Assembly: GCA_938036545.1 (NCBI GenBank)
Contig: CALHQJ010000129.1
Location: forward strand, 1-43,026
DNA from: an uncultured Clostridium sp.
GTDB taxonomy: Bacteria; Bacillota; Clostridia; Lachnospirales; Lachnospiraceae
Direction of reading: 5' to 3'
Length of the DNA stretch: 43,026 bases
Below, in pieces: positions 9,070 to 16,383 of this stretch. The translations under genes and the position numbers were made by a program. Numbering within the stretch: the stretch's first letter is position 1; each line of letters starts with the position of its first letter. The notes beneath the pieces are model-generated. The model was not told the origin of the DNA. It saw only the letters and a list, made by a program, of their open reading frames with translations, and searched no databases.

Positions 9070-9098
9070 GATTACATTTTCTGTTTTGACCCATACTA
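9070..9098 (+). promoter_or_regulatory. spoIVB: candidate forespore (sigma-G/sigma-F type) promoter for spoIVB
   Basis: CATACTA at 9092-9098 matches the sigma-G -10 consensus CATNMTA, and GATTA at 9070-9074, 17 bases upstream, matches four of five positions of GMATR. The site sits in the recN-spoIVB gap, 57 bases before the spoIVB start. Known biology (spoIVB is a forespore gene in Bacillus subtilis) makes the location credible; the match itself is short and could be chance. Confidence 0.45.
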
Positions 9099-9154
9099 AC
9101 TGTGGAGGCGCTGACAAACAGCAGACGTCAAACACACAAAGAGGAGGTATGGGC

Positions 9155-10441
9155 ATGACAAGACGGAACCATTTTTACCGTGTGCTGCGCCGGACTTTCT
9201 GCGCGGCACTTTTCTTTTTGGTCGGTTTTTCCTGGTATTATATTGACAGATCAATTCCAGACCAGGTCAATATTGTAGCAGAAGAGGAGGAAATTTTTCA
9301 GCTGAATCTTCCATTAAGCACCAGCTTTGAAAGCCAAAGCAAAGAAGTGGTGGTAGGAGGAAAATCCAATATTCCCAAGGGACAGGTTCGGATTACAGGA
9401 GGGGAACCGGTATCTTTATATTCAGACACCCAGGGCAGTTATAAGGTGGGAGTAAAGCTGTTTGGACTGCTGGAATTAAAGGAAATCCAGGTAAATGTGG
9501 TAGACACTCACTATGCAATTCCCTGTGGAGTTCCTGTTGGAATTTACTTAAAATCCAAAGGAGTCATGGTAATCGGAACGGGAAAGATTACGGATCAGAA
9601 TGGCCAGGAACTGGAACCTGCCAATGGGATACTGCAGTCTGGCGATTATATTGAAGCGGTCAATGGAAAACCATTAGATACCAAGGAGCAGCTTATGGAG
9701 GCAGTCAATCAGGCTGGTTCTAACGGAACAGGAAGCGTCAATCTGACTGTCCGCAGAAAGGAGCAGGCCATAGACATGAACGTGGACACCGTGGCAGCTC
9801 AGGACGGAACCTATAAACTGGGCGCCTGGGTTCGGGACGATACCCAGGGAATCGGAACTATGACATATCTGGATCTCAATGGCAATTTTGGCGCTCTGGG
9901 CCATGGCATCAGTGATGCAGATACAGGCCAGGTAGTAGATATTGAAAGCGGCGCTCTTTACGAAACCCGGATCATGGGAATTGAAAAAGGAACCATGGGA
10001 AAGCCGGGAGTGATGAGCGGAGTGATTTATTATGGCCCTCAGTCTGAGTTAGGAACCGTTGACGGAAATACAGAAGAAGGGATTTTTGGCGTTGCAGGAG
10101 AAGCCTTAAAGAATCGGATTCAGGCGGAAGCCCTGCCAATCGGCTACCGTCAGGACGTTCACCCAGGAAAAGCAGTGGTTCGCACCAGCGTATCCGGTGA
10201 AGCCAAAGATTACGAAATTGAGATTTTAAAGGTGGATTACTCCACTTCTCACAAAAGCAAAGGAATGGTTATCAAAGTAACCGATCCCCAGCTTCTGGCC
10301 CTGACCGGTGGAATTGTCCAGGGAATGAGCGGCAGCCCAATCATGCAGGATGGAAAAATCATCGGCGCAGTCACCCATGTATTCGTTCAGGATTCTACAA
10401 AAGGGTATGGGATATTTATTGAGAATATGCTGGAGCATTGA
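9155..10441 (+). CDS. spoIVB: SpoIVB peptidase (stage IV sporulation protein B)
   Basis: SpoIVB is a secreted serine protease (peptidase family S55) that moves from the forespore into the intermembrane space and triggers pro-sigma-K processing or SpoIIQ cleavage. The 428-residue product has an N-terminal membrane anchor (ALFFLVGFSWYYI), a PDZ domain (about GVMVIGTGKI through GDYIEAVNGKPLD) and the S55 protease domain with the likely catalytic His in LGHGISD (about residue 250) and Ser in GMSGSP (about residue 394). ATG 9155 is preferred: AGGAGG ends seven bases upstream, while ATG 9149 is too close. In many Clostridia spo0A follows directly; here it does not. Confidence 0.93.
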   Translation: MTRRNHFYRVLRRTFCAALFFLVGFSWYYIDRSIPDQVNIVAEEEEIFQLNLPLSTSFESQSKEVVVGGKSNIPKGQVRITGGEPVSLYSDTQGSYKVGVKLFGLLELKEIQVNVVDTHYAIPCGVPVGIYLKSKGVMVIGTGKITDQNGQELEPANGILQSGDYIEAVNGKPLDTKEQLMEAVNQAGSNGTGSVNLTVRRKEQAIDMNVDTVAAQDGTYKLGAWVRDDTQGIGTMTYLDLNGNFGALGHGISDADTGQVVDIESGALYETRIMGIEKGTMGKPGVMSGVIYYGPQSELGTVDGNTEEGIFGVAGEALKNRIQAEALPIGYRQDVHPGKAVVRTSVSGEAKDYEIEILKVDYSTSHKSKGMVIKVTDPQLLALTGGIVQGMSGSPIMQDGKIIGAVTHVFVQDSTKGYGIFIENMLEH

Positions 10442-10442
10442 G

Positions 10443-10564
10443 TCCAAGCCGTACAGGAGCAATAAAAGCGTTGCAAGTATACTTGTGAACGCTTTTATTG
10501 CGAGTGGACGATTTGGCGAAAGCCAAACACTGAGGAAAGCAACGCTTTTCGAAGTGGGCTTGGA
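10443..10564. repeat. multi-branched structured intergenic element A
   Basis: TCCAAGCC (10443-10450) pairs with GGCTTGGA (10557-10564) and closes a region with three further hairpins. The first has a perfect 14-bp stem, 10459-10472 with 10488-10501, and a CAAG-TATA-CTTG apex. The second is TTTGGC-GAAA-GCCAAA at 10512-10527, a 6-bp stem with a GNRA tetraloop. The third is GGAAAGC-AAC-GCTTTTC at 10534-10550, with one G-T pair. It starts immediately after the spoIVB stop. No protein is supported here. It could be a REP-like palindromic element or a structured RNA; the orientation is unknown. Confidence 0.6.
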
Positions 10565-10575
10565 TGGAGTAGAGA

Positions 10576-10612
10576 GACATGGAGTAAGTTTACTTACAAA
10601 CATGTCCTTTTT
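10576..10612 (+). terminator. hairpin with T-tract after spoIVB and element A
   Basis: GACATG (10576-10581) pairs with CATGTC (10601-10606), with an inner GTAAG-TTTA-CTTAC hairpin (10584-10597), followed by C and TTTTT (10608-10612). This is a credible intrinsic terminator for the long upstream operon. It ends exactly where the next ORF's first ATG begins, so it may instead act as an attenuator for that gene. Confidence 0.6.
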
Positions 10613-10858
10613 ATGGAAAACAAGGAAAGTATTGACAAGCAGATTCGTACATTAAAAGGAATTCGTGAGATGTTAGGCATGAACAGGACACAGTTTTCAC
10701 GGTATATGGATATTCCTTTAAGAACGCTAGAGGAGTGGGAGGCAGGAAGAAGACAAATGCCGGATTATGTACTCAGGTTAATTACATATTATGTGAAGGC
10801 AGAGCAGATATTGAGAAAAAAAGGGATAGAACTGGAGGAAGAGTATGAACAAAAATGA
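10613..10858 (+). CDS. small helix-turn-helix protein
   Basis: The 81-residue product has a compact HTH fold: LGMNRTQFSRYMDIPLRTLEEWEAG resembles the Xre/Cro-like helix-turn-helix, followed by the MPDYVLRLITYYV segment seen in many short clostridial HTH proteins. It is probably a DNA-binding regulator of the next gene, which it overlaps by 14 bases. The start is uncertain. ATG 10613 keeps an N-terminus that looks like the family (MENKESIDKQIRTLKGIR) but has no ribosome site and abuts a terminator T-tract. ATG 10670 has AAGGA nine bases upstream and would give 62 residues. Confidence 0.65.
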   Translation: MENKESIDKQIRTLKGIREMLGMNRTQFSRYMDIPLRTLEEWEAGRRQMPDYVLRLITYYVKAEQILRKKGIELEEEYEQK

Positions 10859-11576
10859 AATTGTAATATTTGAAACGGAAGATAAAAAGATAACAATTCC
10901 TGTAGCAGTAGATCAAGAAACAGTTTGGCTGAATCGAAGTCAGATGGCGGAACTTTTTAATAGAGATATAAAGACCATTGGTAAGCACATAAATAATTCC
11001 CTAAAAGAAGAGTTAGAAGATCAAGTGGTAGTCGCAAAATTTGCGACTACCACTCAACACGGTGCTATCGAAGGAAAAATACAAACACATATGACAGAGT
11101 ATTATAACCTAGATGTTATCATTTCCGTCGGATACCGTGTGAAATCAAAACGAGGTGTTGAATTCCGGTGTTGGGCGAATTCGGTTCTTAAGCAATACAT
11201 ATTGAAAGGTTATGCAGTAAATGATAATCGTATCAAGCAGTTAGGTGAGGTGATACGAATTATGAAGCGTACCGAAAATGAGTTGGACAGCAGACAAGTT
11301 CTTTCTGTGATAGAAAAATATAGCAGTGCACTGGATTTACTGGATTCTTATGATCACCAGAATATGACACGCCCAGAGGGAAATCGTGCGACTTATGTCC
11401 TTTCTTATGAAGAATGTATGGATGTGATCCAGAGTATGCGATTTGGGGATGAATCCGATTTGTTTGGAAAAGAAAAGGATGATTCTTTCAAAGGCAGTAT
11501 CGGTAATATTTATCAGTCATTTGGAGGAACTGATATGTATGCTATAAAAGACGAACGGAGTCTGAAAAAATATTGA
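10845..11576 (+). CDS. RhuM-family protein, apparently truncated before a Fic-like C-terminus
   Basis: The 243-residue product matches the RhuM (virulence protein) family: an N-terminal segment VWLNRSQMAELFNRDIKTIGKHI, the conserved VVAKFATT stretch, then YYNLDVIISVGYRVKSKRGVEFRCWANSVLKQYILKGYAVN. Many relatives continue after GSIGNIYQSFGG into a Fic/DOC-type region with an H-x-F-x-D-G-N-K-R motif; here the frame stops 18 codons after that point (DERSLKKY) and no Fic motif appears in any frame downstream. The molecular role of RhuM is not well established. GAGGAAG lies five bases before the start, inside the HTH gene, so the two are coupled. The base composition looks more AT-rich than the housekeeping block, suggesting transfer. 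Confidence 0.75.
   Translation: MNKNEIVIFETEDKKITIPVAVDQETVWLNRSQMAELFNRDIKTIGKHINNSLKEELEDQVVVAKFATTTQHGAIEGKIQTHMTEYYNLDVIISVGYRVKSKRGVEFRCWANSVLKQYILKGYAVNDNRIKQLGEVIRIMKRTENELDSRQVLSVIEKYSSALDLLDSYDHQNMTRPEGNRATYVLSYEECMDVIQSMRFGDESDLFGKEKDDSFKGSIGNIYQSFGGTDMYAIKDERSLKKY
11024..11054. repeat. 31-nt perfect palindrome within the RhuM-like gene
   Basis: Fifteen bases beginning AGTGGTAGTC (11024-11038) are exactly complementary to 11040-11054, with a single A (11039) at the centre. It encodes the conserved VVVAKFATTT segment of the protein. The symmetry is far longer than expected by chance in a coding sequence. Confidence 0.85.
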
Positions 11577-11600
11577 CATAACAATAATTGGTATGATAAT
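11573..11600 (+). promoter_or_regulatory. promoter for the HTH regulator-MFS pair
   Basis: TTGACA (11573-11578) is followed after 16 bases by GATAAT (11595-11600). The -35 box overlaps the RhuM-like stop codon and the left arm of the 21-bp inverted repeat, and the -10 box lies between the arms, so a protein bound to the repeat would occlude polymerase. Confidence 0.6.
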
Positions 11601-11629
11601 ATAAGGATATACCAATTATTGTTATGTCA
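11574..11629. repeat. 21-bp perfect inverted repeat around a promoter (candidate operator/terminator)
   Basis: The left arm 11574-11594 (begins TGACATAACA, ends TTGGTAT) and the right arm 11609-11629 are perfectly complementary around a 14-base centre. Transcripts from the RhuM-like gene would form a strong hairpin followed by ATTTTG. For the downstream promoter the right arm falls in the 5' leader and the left arm covers the -35 box. It may be both a terminator for the upstream gene and an operator for the downstream regulator. Confidence 0.7.
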
Positions 11630-11654
11630 TTTTGCTTTCAGAAAGGAGATTGCT

Positions 11655-12233
11655 GTGGAAAATTCTTTGTTATCTTCCAGACAGATACTTTTTCTGTCCA
11701 CAGAAAAGGAATTACGGACTTATATGCATCCGCTTCGCCAGAAAATTCTTCGGACTTTAAAACTTCATCCAGACGGGATGACAGCGAAGCAGATAGCAGA
11801 TACCCTGTCCATTGCCCCATCCAGCGCTGGCCATCATTTGTCTGAACTGGAGAAAATCGGTGTTGCAGTACTTGCAAGGACGGAGAATATTCATGGGTTT
11901 ACAGCAAAAATTTATCAGGCTGCCAATGTCGTCGTTTCGTTAAGCCAGGCAGACACAGATGCTGCTGATACAAGAGAAATTGTGATTCGTCATGGAGTAG
12001 AGCAGGCGTTAAGCGGCTATTTCGAGACTGCTCGCAGACAGCCATCAGGCGTTTCGGAGAATTCCGGTTTTACTCCAGAGGCTTTTTTTGGAGTGTGGTA
12101 TTTTACCAGGGAAGAGGCAGAACAGTTCGAAACTAGGGTGCGGGAATATCTGCTTGACCACAGCCAGCCAAAACAGGGAGCCACTGCCTATGAGCTGGCC
12201 TTAATCGTTCATAAACCTGAGAAAACATTATGA
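11655..12233 (+). CDS. ArsR/HTH_20-like winged-helix transcriptional regulator
   Basis: The 192-residue product has a clear winged helix (YMHPLRQKILRTLKLHPDGMTAKQIADTLS then APSSAGHHLSELEKIGVAVLAR), like ArsR-type and helix_turn_helix domain 20 regulators, followed by about 100 residues of unknown ligand-binding or dimerisation sequence. I chose GTG 11655, because AAAGGAG (11642-11648) lies six bases upstream; earlier in-frame starts have no site. The stop overlaps a possible ATG of the MFS gene, so the pair is an operon and the regulator probably controls its own promoter and the exporter. No metal-binding cysteine cluster typical of classical ArsR is evident. Confidence 0.75.
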   Translation: MENSLLSSRQILFLSTEKELRTYMHPLRQKILRTLKLHPDGMTAKQIADTLSIAPSSAGHHLSELEKIGVAVLARTENIHGFTAKIYQAANVVVSLSQADTDAADTREIVIRHGVEQALSGYFETARRQPSGVSENSGFTPEAFFGVWYFTREEAEQFETRVREYLLDHSQPKQGATAYELALIVHKPEKTL

Positions 12234-12253
12234 GAGAACGGAGGGGAAGCATT

Positions 12254-13426
12254 ATGAGAGAGGGAAAGGCCGGTTTTCTGGCCATTGCATTAGAGTCAGC
12301 CGCCCGTGGTATTTTAATTCCGATTCTTAGCCTGATTTTCCTTTACAGAGGTTTTTCACTGGCACAGCTTCCTGCCGGAACAGCAGTCTGCTCCATTGCA
12401 ATTCTTTTATTTGAATTGCCAGGGGGAATCCTTTCCGATCGGATAGGGCGAAAGAAACTGTTTTTATCTGCTCAGTGTTTTTATTTGTTGTCACTGGCTT
12501 TTCTGCTGTTTGGAAAAAACATGTATGTTACACTTTTTGCCATGATTCTCTATGGGGCGGCCAGAGCTTTGTCCAGCGGAAGCATGGATGCACTGCTGGT
12601 TGATGGGTATTTGTTTTCTGATGGAAAAGAATCACTTCCTAAAATTACTGCCGGATTGTCAGCAGTGCGAGGGGGAGGACTGGCTCTAGGGGCATTAGCC
12701 GGAGGCGGTATTTACCAGTTGGGAACTGCAGAACAGGTTGGGGCAGAGGCAGCAATTTTTGCAGCAATGCTTTTGACCGCAGCTTCTGGAATAACAGCTT
12801 TCTTTTTTACCAGAGAGAGTTGCTGCTCTTCCCATACAACAGAAAAAGCCGTATCTGCTGCGGCCTGGAATTTGGGAAAAAGCTTTAGAATTTTGTTTTT
12901 TACCATAATTTTAATGGGAGGATTTATTTCGCTGATTGAAATTTACTGGCAGCCCTGCTTTTCAAAATTGTTAAAAAAGGATTCGCTGATGTGGCTGCTG
13001 GGCGTATTAAGCTTCAGCTATTTTGGAATTTCAATTCTGGGAAGTATCGCAGGAGAAAAAGTATTAAAGCGGCGGTCTCCAGACAGGGCTTTTCCGGAAG
13101 CTTATCTGCTTTCAGGAATTTGCCTGCTGCTTTTAAGTATCACAAATAATCCGTCCGCCTTTTTTGTAATCTATTTGCTGCTTTATTTTTTTATAGGAAT
13201 TGGAGATACGGCCCTTTTTGTTTCACTGAATGAAAAGGTTCTGCCATCTTTGCGGGCTACGGTTTTAAGCTGTCAAAGTTTTCTGTTTCAAATTGGAGGG
13301 CTGATAGGGGCTGTTATTTCAGGACTGAGTGTAACCGGTCTTACAATTCCCGGACTTTGGCTGACAGGAGGAATCCTTTTTATCATCAATATGGGAATTG
13401 TGTGGGTGGTACAGGCGCAATCTTAA
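12254..13426 (+). CDS. major facilitator superfamily transporter
   Basis: The 390-residue product has about 12 hydrophobic segments. The MFS motif A between TM2 and TM3 is clear at about residues 57-68 (GGILSDRIGRKK). It resembles drug/sugar exporters of the DHA1-like group, but the substrate cannot be told. ATG 12254 is preferred over ATG 12230 because GGAGGGG lies seven bases before it. The regulator immediately upstream suggests inducible export of a toxic compound. No terminator was identified in the first 60 bases after the stop. Confidence 0.82.
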   Translation: MREGKAGFLAIALESAARGILIPILSLIFLYRGFSLAQLPAGTAVCSIAILLFELPGGILSDRIGRKKLFLSAQCFYLLSLAFLLFGKNMYVTLFAMILYGAARALSSGSMDALLVDGYLFSDGKESLPKITAGLSAVRGGGLALGALAGGGIYQLGTAEQVGAEAAIFAAMLLTAASGITAFFFTRESCCSSHTTEKAVSAAAWNLGKSFRILFFTIILMGGFISLIEIYWQPCFSKLLKKDSLMWLLGVLSFSYFGISILGSIAGEKVLKRRSPDRAFPEAYLLSGICLLLLSITNNPSAFFVIYLLLYFFIGIGDTALFVSLNEKVLPSLRATVLSCQSFLFQIGGLIGAVISGLSVTGLTIPGLWLTGGILFIINMGIVWVVQAQS

Positions 13427-13490
13427 TAAAAAACAAGGCACAATTCTAATAAAAAATTCAGTAGTTTCTTTGCAATTATTGTGATAAAAT

Positions 13491-13643
13491 GTAACTGTTC
13501 AGGACTGGGCATTTTCTTCTCCGGCTTTGCCGGACAAGAAGCATCGAAAATTCCTCTGATGTGCAATCTGGTGCAAAAAGCTGTTTACAAGCCAGCTTGA
13601 CACAGCTTTTTGCGCCAGAGTTCCCATAGTCCTGAATCGTTAC
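13491..13643. repeat. multi-branched structured intergenic element B
   Basis: The ends GTAACTGTTCAGGACT (13491-13506) and 13628-13643 pair at 14 of 16 positions. Inside are two hairpins. TCCGGC-TTT-GCCGGA (13520-13534) is extended by CTTC/GAAG. A 17-bp stem, 13568-13584 with 13602-13618, has one G-T pair and a CAAG-CCAG-CTTG apex. The outer ends resemble the GTAACAGTTCAG repeat found elsewhere in the window, and the long hairpin resembles that of element A (AAAAGC arm plus CAAGNNNNCTTG apex). It fills most of the gap between the MFS and DUF4272-like genes. Confidence 0.65.
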
Positions 13644-13691
13644 AATAAAATAGAGAAAACCCATCATTTGTGAAAGGAGTTATAAGAAATA

Positions 13692-14909
13692 ATGAAAAAA
13701 GAAGGACAAATGTTTTTATATACGCTGGTGGATTCTTTAGAGGCTGTTATGTCCGTAATGTGCAGGAGCTTTGGTATTAGCCAGATCCGAAAAACCAATC
13801 GTTTAGAACTGGAAAACGGCAGTATTTCCATGATAGTTACAGTTATGTGCACCGACATGGGAGAAGAGGCCGAAGAGCGTATTAAAGAGCAGACAGGCAG
13901 ACTTTGCCAGCGTATTTACCAGGCAGAAACCGAACAGGATGACATTAAGATTAACTTGCTTCACCAGATTAGAAGAACCAAAGGAATTGCATTGATTGAG
14001 TACAGTTATCCGGAGGAAGAACTGGAGGAAAGCCAGAGACTGATTGACCAGACCTTTTTTAGGGTGTTAAATTATCTTCAGGCAGTTATCTGGATACCAG
14101 AGCAGGAAAATCAGGCCGCAGGAGTGTATTGCTGCGGAGAAAACAGGGAGAAAAAATTACTGCTTTCTATGGATGGAAAAAGTGATATGGAAAAATTTAT
14201 GCCCTATCCAGGCCGTCCGATTATGCCTGGCAGATCCATTACCCAGGGACAGATTAGAAGAAGAGCCAAAAGTCGTGAACTTTTAAAAGAACGGTGTATT
14301 TATGTTCCGGCTAATTATCCGTTTTTAGAGTCTGGAATCCATTTAAAGGCTCGGAGTCCGAAGGAGATTGCAGAGAGAGCAGCAGCATTGCTGATTGTAT
14401 CCCTGTATTCTGAATGTATGCTTTCCGGTCAGACCAGAGAGCAGGCACAGTCTTTCGTAAAGGATTTAAGGGAAGCAATGGGAGAGGAAATTTTTTCTCC
14501 AAAGGAACGGCAGTATTTAGAAAATCCATCTCCTAAACAGGAAGAACAGATCGAATTTTCCTGGCAGTATGAGTGCCTTCATGTAATGGAATGGGCATTA
14601 GGAATTACCGTTGATTTGGGATTTCCTAACCAGATTTGTGATGTGAAAAAGGCAGTCCAACTGCTGTCAGACTGCCATAAGGTAGAAGATATTTTAGACA
14701 TCTCTCATCCTAAAAATAACAAGGAATTACTGGATACCTGTGACTTGATTTTCTGTCTGGACTGGGCTTGCACAGATGCCAGAATCCATAAGCTTCCTAT
14801 GCCTTCCGGTATGGATGGAGGAGTGGTTATGGAGCGTCATAAAGCACTGAACTGGCTGATTGGAACTAATTCTGCTGCACCTTGGGATAACGTGGAGACC
14901 AATACCTGA
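13692..14909 (+). CDS. DUF4272-like protein of unknown function
   Basis: The 405-residue product appears soluble: no signal peptide or membrane segment. Its C-terminal part (ARSPKEIAERAAALLIVSLYSE and the MEWALGITVDLGFPNQICDV stretch) recalls the DUF4272 family, in which a conserved tryptophan-rich segment follows an RS-x-x-E-x-A helix. The N-terminal half, with many Glu-rich helices, is not recognised. ATG 13692 has GGAG 12 bases upstream, which is long; ATG 13710 is an alternative. The 3' end overlaps the oppositely oriented MATE gene by 44 bases. No function can be assigned. Confidence 0.6.
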   Translation: MKKEGQMFLYTLVDSLEAVMSVMCRSFGISQIRKTNRLELENGSISMIVTVMCTDMGEEAEERIKEQTGRLCQRIYQAETEQDDIKINLLHQIRRTKGIALIEYSYPEEELEESQRLIDQTFFRVLNYLQAVIWIPEQENQAAGVYCCGENREKKLLLSMDGKSDMEKFMPYPGRPIMPGRSITQGQIRRRAKSRELLKERCIYVPANYPFLESGIHLKARSPKEIAERAAALLIVSLYSECMLSGQTREQAQSFVKDLREAMGEEIFSPKERQYLENPSPKQEEQIEFSWQYECLHVMEWALGITVDLGFPNQICDVKKAVQLLSDCHKVEDILDISHPKNNKELLDTCDLIFCLDWACTDARIHKLPMPSGMDGGVVMERHKALNWLIGTNSAAPWDNVETNT

Positions 14910-16209
14910 TATAGTAAAAGAAACCAACAAAATCGGCTAAAAACCATCCAACTGGAATGGCAGCCCAGATGCCAATAACACCGAAAAGACTGGCAGAAGC
15001 ATAGGCAAGGGCGACTCTGGTTCCAAGAGATACAATGGTGAGAACCAGAGACATTCCAGGTTTTTTTACAGCTCGATAAAAGCCATAAAGGAGGAATAAA
15101 AAGCCAATTCCAATGTAGAAACTGCCTTCTACTCTCAGGTATTGAATTCCGATTTCCAGAACTTCCGTTTCATGGGGCTGGACGAAAATCAGCATAAGCT
15201 GTCTGGCAAATATACAAACCAGAAGGGAGATAGAAAGACAGAAAATTGTGACGGTTATCAGGGATTTTTTGATGCCTTCTCGAATTCTTCCGTATTCTCC
15301 GGCGCCATAATTTTGAGCAGTAAAGGTAGAAAAGGCATTGCCAAAATCCTGGACAGGCATATAGGCAAAGGAGTCGATTTTTACTGCTGCAGCAAAAGCG
15401 GCCATAACTGCCGTGCCAAAGCTGTTTACCAGTCCCTGTACCATTAAAATGCCGAAATTCATAACTGACTGCTGTAAGCAGGTCAGGACAGAAAGCTGGG
15501 AGATTTCTTGTAAAATAGAGGTATCCCAGCGCATATGAATCCGTTTGATATGGAACACGGGGCATTTCAGCAAGGTGTAAATGGTGATTCCAATGCCGGA
15601 AATATACTGGGCAATCACGGTTGCCAGGGCAGCGCCGCCTACCCCCATTTGAAAGGTGATGACAAAAAGCAAATCCAGCAGGATATTGACAATCGTAGAG
15701 ACCACCAGAAACAGCAGAGGAACTACGGAATTACCGATGGAACGGAGCAGGGCGGTAAAGTAATTGTACAAAAAAACGGCGCCCAGTCCCCAGAAAATGT
15801 ACCACAAATATTCTCTCATCAGGTCATGGATTTCCGGGGGAATATTTAAAAATACCAGAAGAAAATCCATACCTGCAAAGACGAGGATATTCATAATGGC
15901 CGTAATTGCGGCAATAAAGAGGAAAGATAGGAAGGTTCCGGTTTTTAACCGGCCTTCTTCTTTTTTGCCAAAACAGATGGAAACAAATACGCCGTTTCCC
16001 ATGCTGAGACCTAAGAGAATCGAGGTCAAAAACGTCATTAACGTATAGGCAGAACCCACTGCCGCCAGGGCGTCTTTGCCTAGAAATTTTCCTACAATAA
16101 AGGTATCGGTAATGTTATAAAACTGCTGTAAAAGGTTGCCGGCCATCATTGGCAGGGCAAACAGGAGAATGGTTTTTGTAATATTTCCACGTGTAAGATT
16201 TTGATTCAT
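14866..16209 (-). CDS. MATE family efflux transporter (first of three)
   Basis: The 447-residue product has about 12 membrane segments in two related bundles. The start TRGNITKTILLFALPMMAGNLLQQFYNITDTFIVG is typical of clostridial MATE/NorM-like proteins, with the internal repeat near residue 240 (VMNFGILMVQGLVNSFGTAVMAAF). MATE proteins export cationic drugs in exchange for Na+ or H+. The ribosome site is weak: no good Shine-Dalgarno lies before the ATG at 16209. Its end overlaps the convergent DUF4272-like gene by 44 bases. The substrate is unknown. Confidence 0.88.
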   Translation of the reverse strand: MNQNLTRGNITKTILLFALPMMAGNLLQQFYNITDTFIVGKFLGKDALAAVGSAYTLMTFLTSILLGLSMGNGVFVSICFGKKEEGRLKTGTFLSFLFIAAITAIMNILVFAGMDFLLVFLNIPPEIHDLMREYLWYIFWGLGAVFLYNYFTALLRSIGNSVVPLLFLVVSTIVNILLDLLFVITFQMGVGGAALATVIAQYISGIGITIYTLLKCPVFHIKRIHMRWDTSILQEISQLSVLTCLQQSVMNFGILMVQGLVNSFGTAVMAAFAAAVKIDSFAYMPVQDFGNAFSTFTAQNYGAGEYGRIREGIKKSLITVTIFCLSISLLVCIFARQLMLIFVQPHETEVLEIGIQYLRVEGSFYIGIGFLFLLYGFYRAVKKPGMSLVLTIVSLGTRVALAYASASLFGVIGIWAAIPVGWFLADFVGFFYYIRYWSPRYPKVQQN

Positions 16210-16383
16210 AGCAATTATTATATATGTTTATATGAAAGAGTTTGATATGGTTGACAGGAACCTGATTATTGTATCATAAAAAAAGAAAAAATGTAACCGT
16301 TTTGAAATGGATACAAAAAAGCAGGTTTTCGGATAAAGAAAATTGAGGTATGATAGAAAGAAAAGAGAAAGGAAGGGAAATCC

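Noticed and set aside
10350..10655. 101-residue + frame across the end of spoIVB and element A
   Set aside because: It overlaps spoIVB out of frame and runs through the hairpins and terminator; the protein has no recognisable pattern.
10443..13643. CRISPR array or composite transposon bounded by elements A and B
   Set aside because: No regularly spaced direct repeats or transposase are present; A and B share structure but not long sequence identity.
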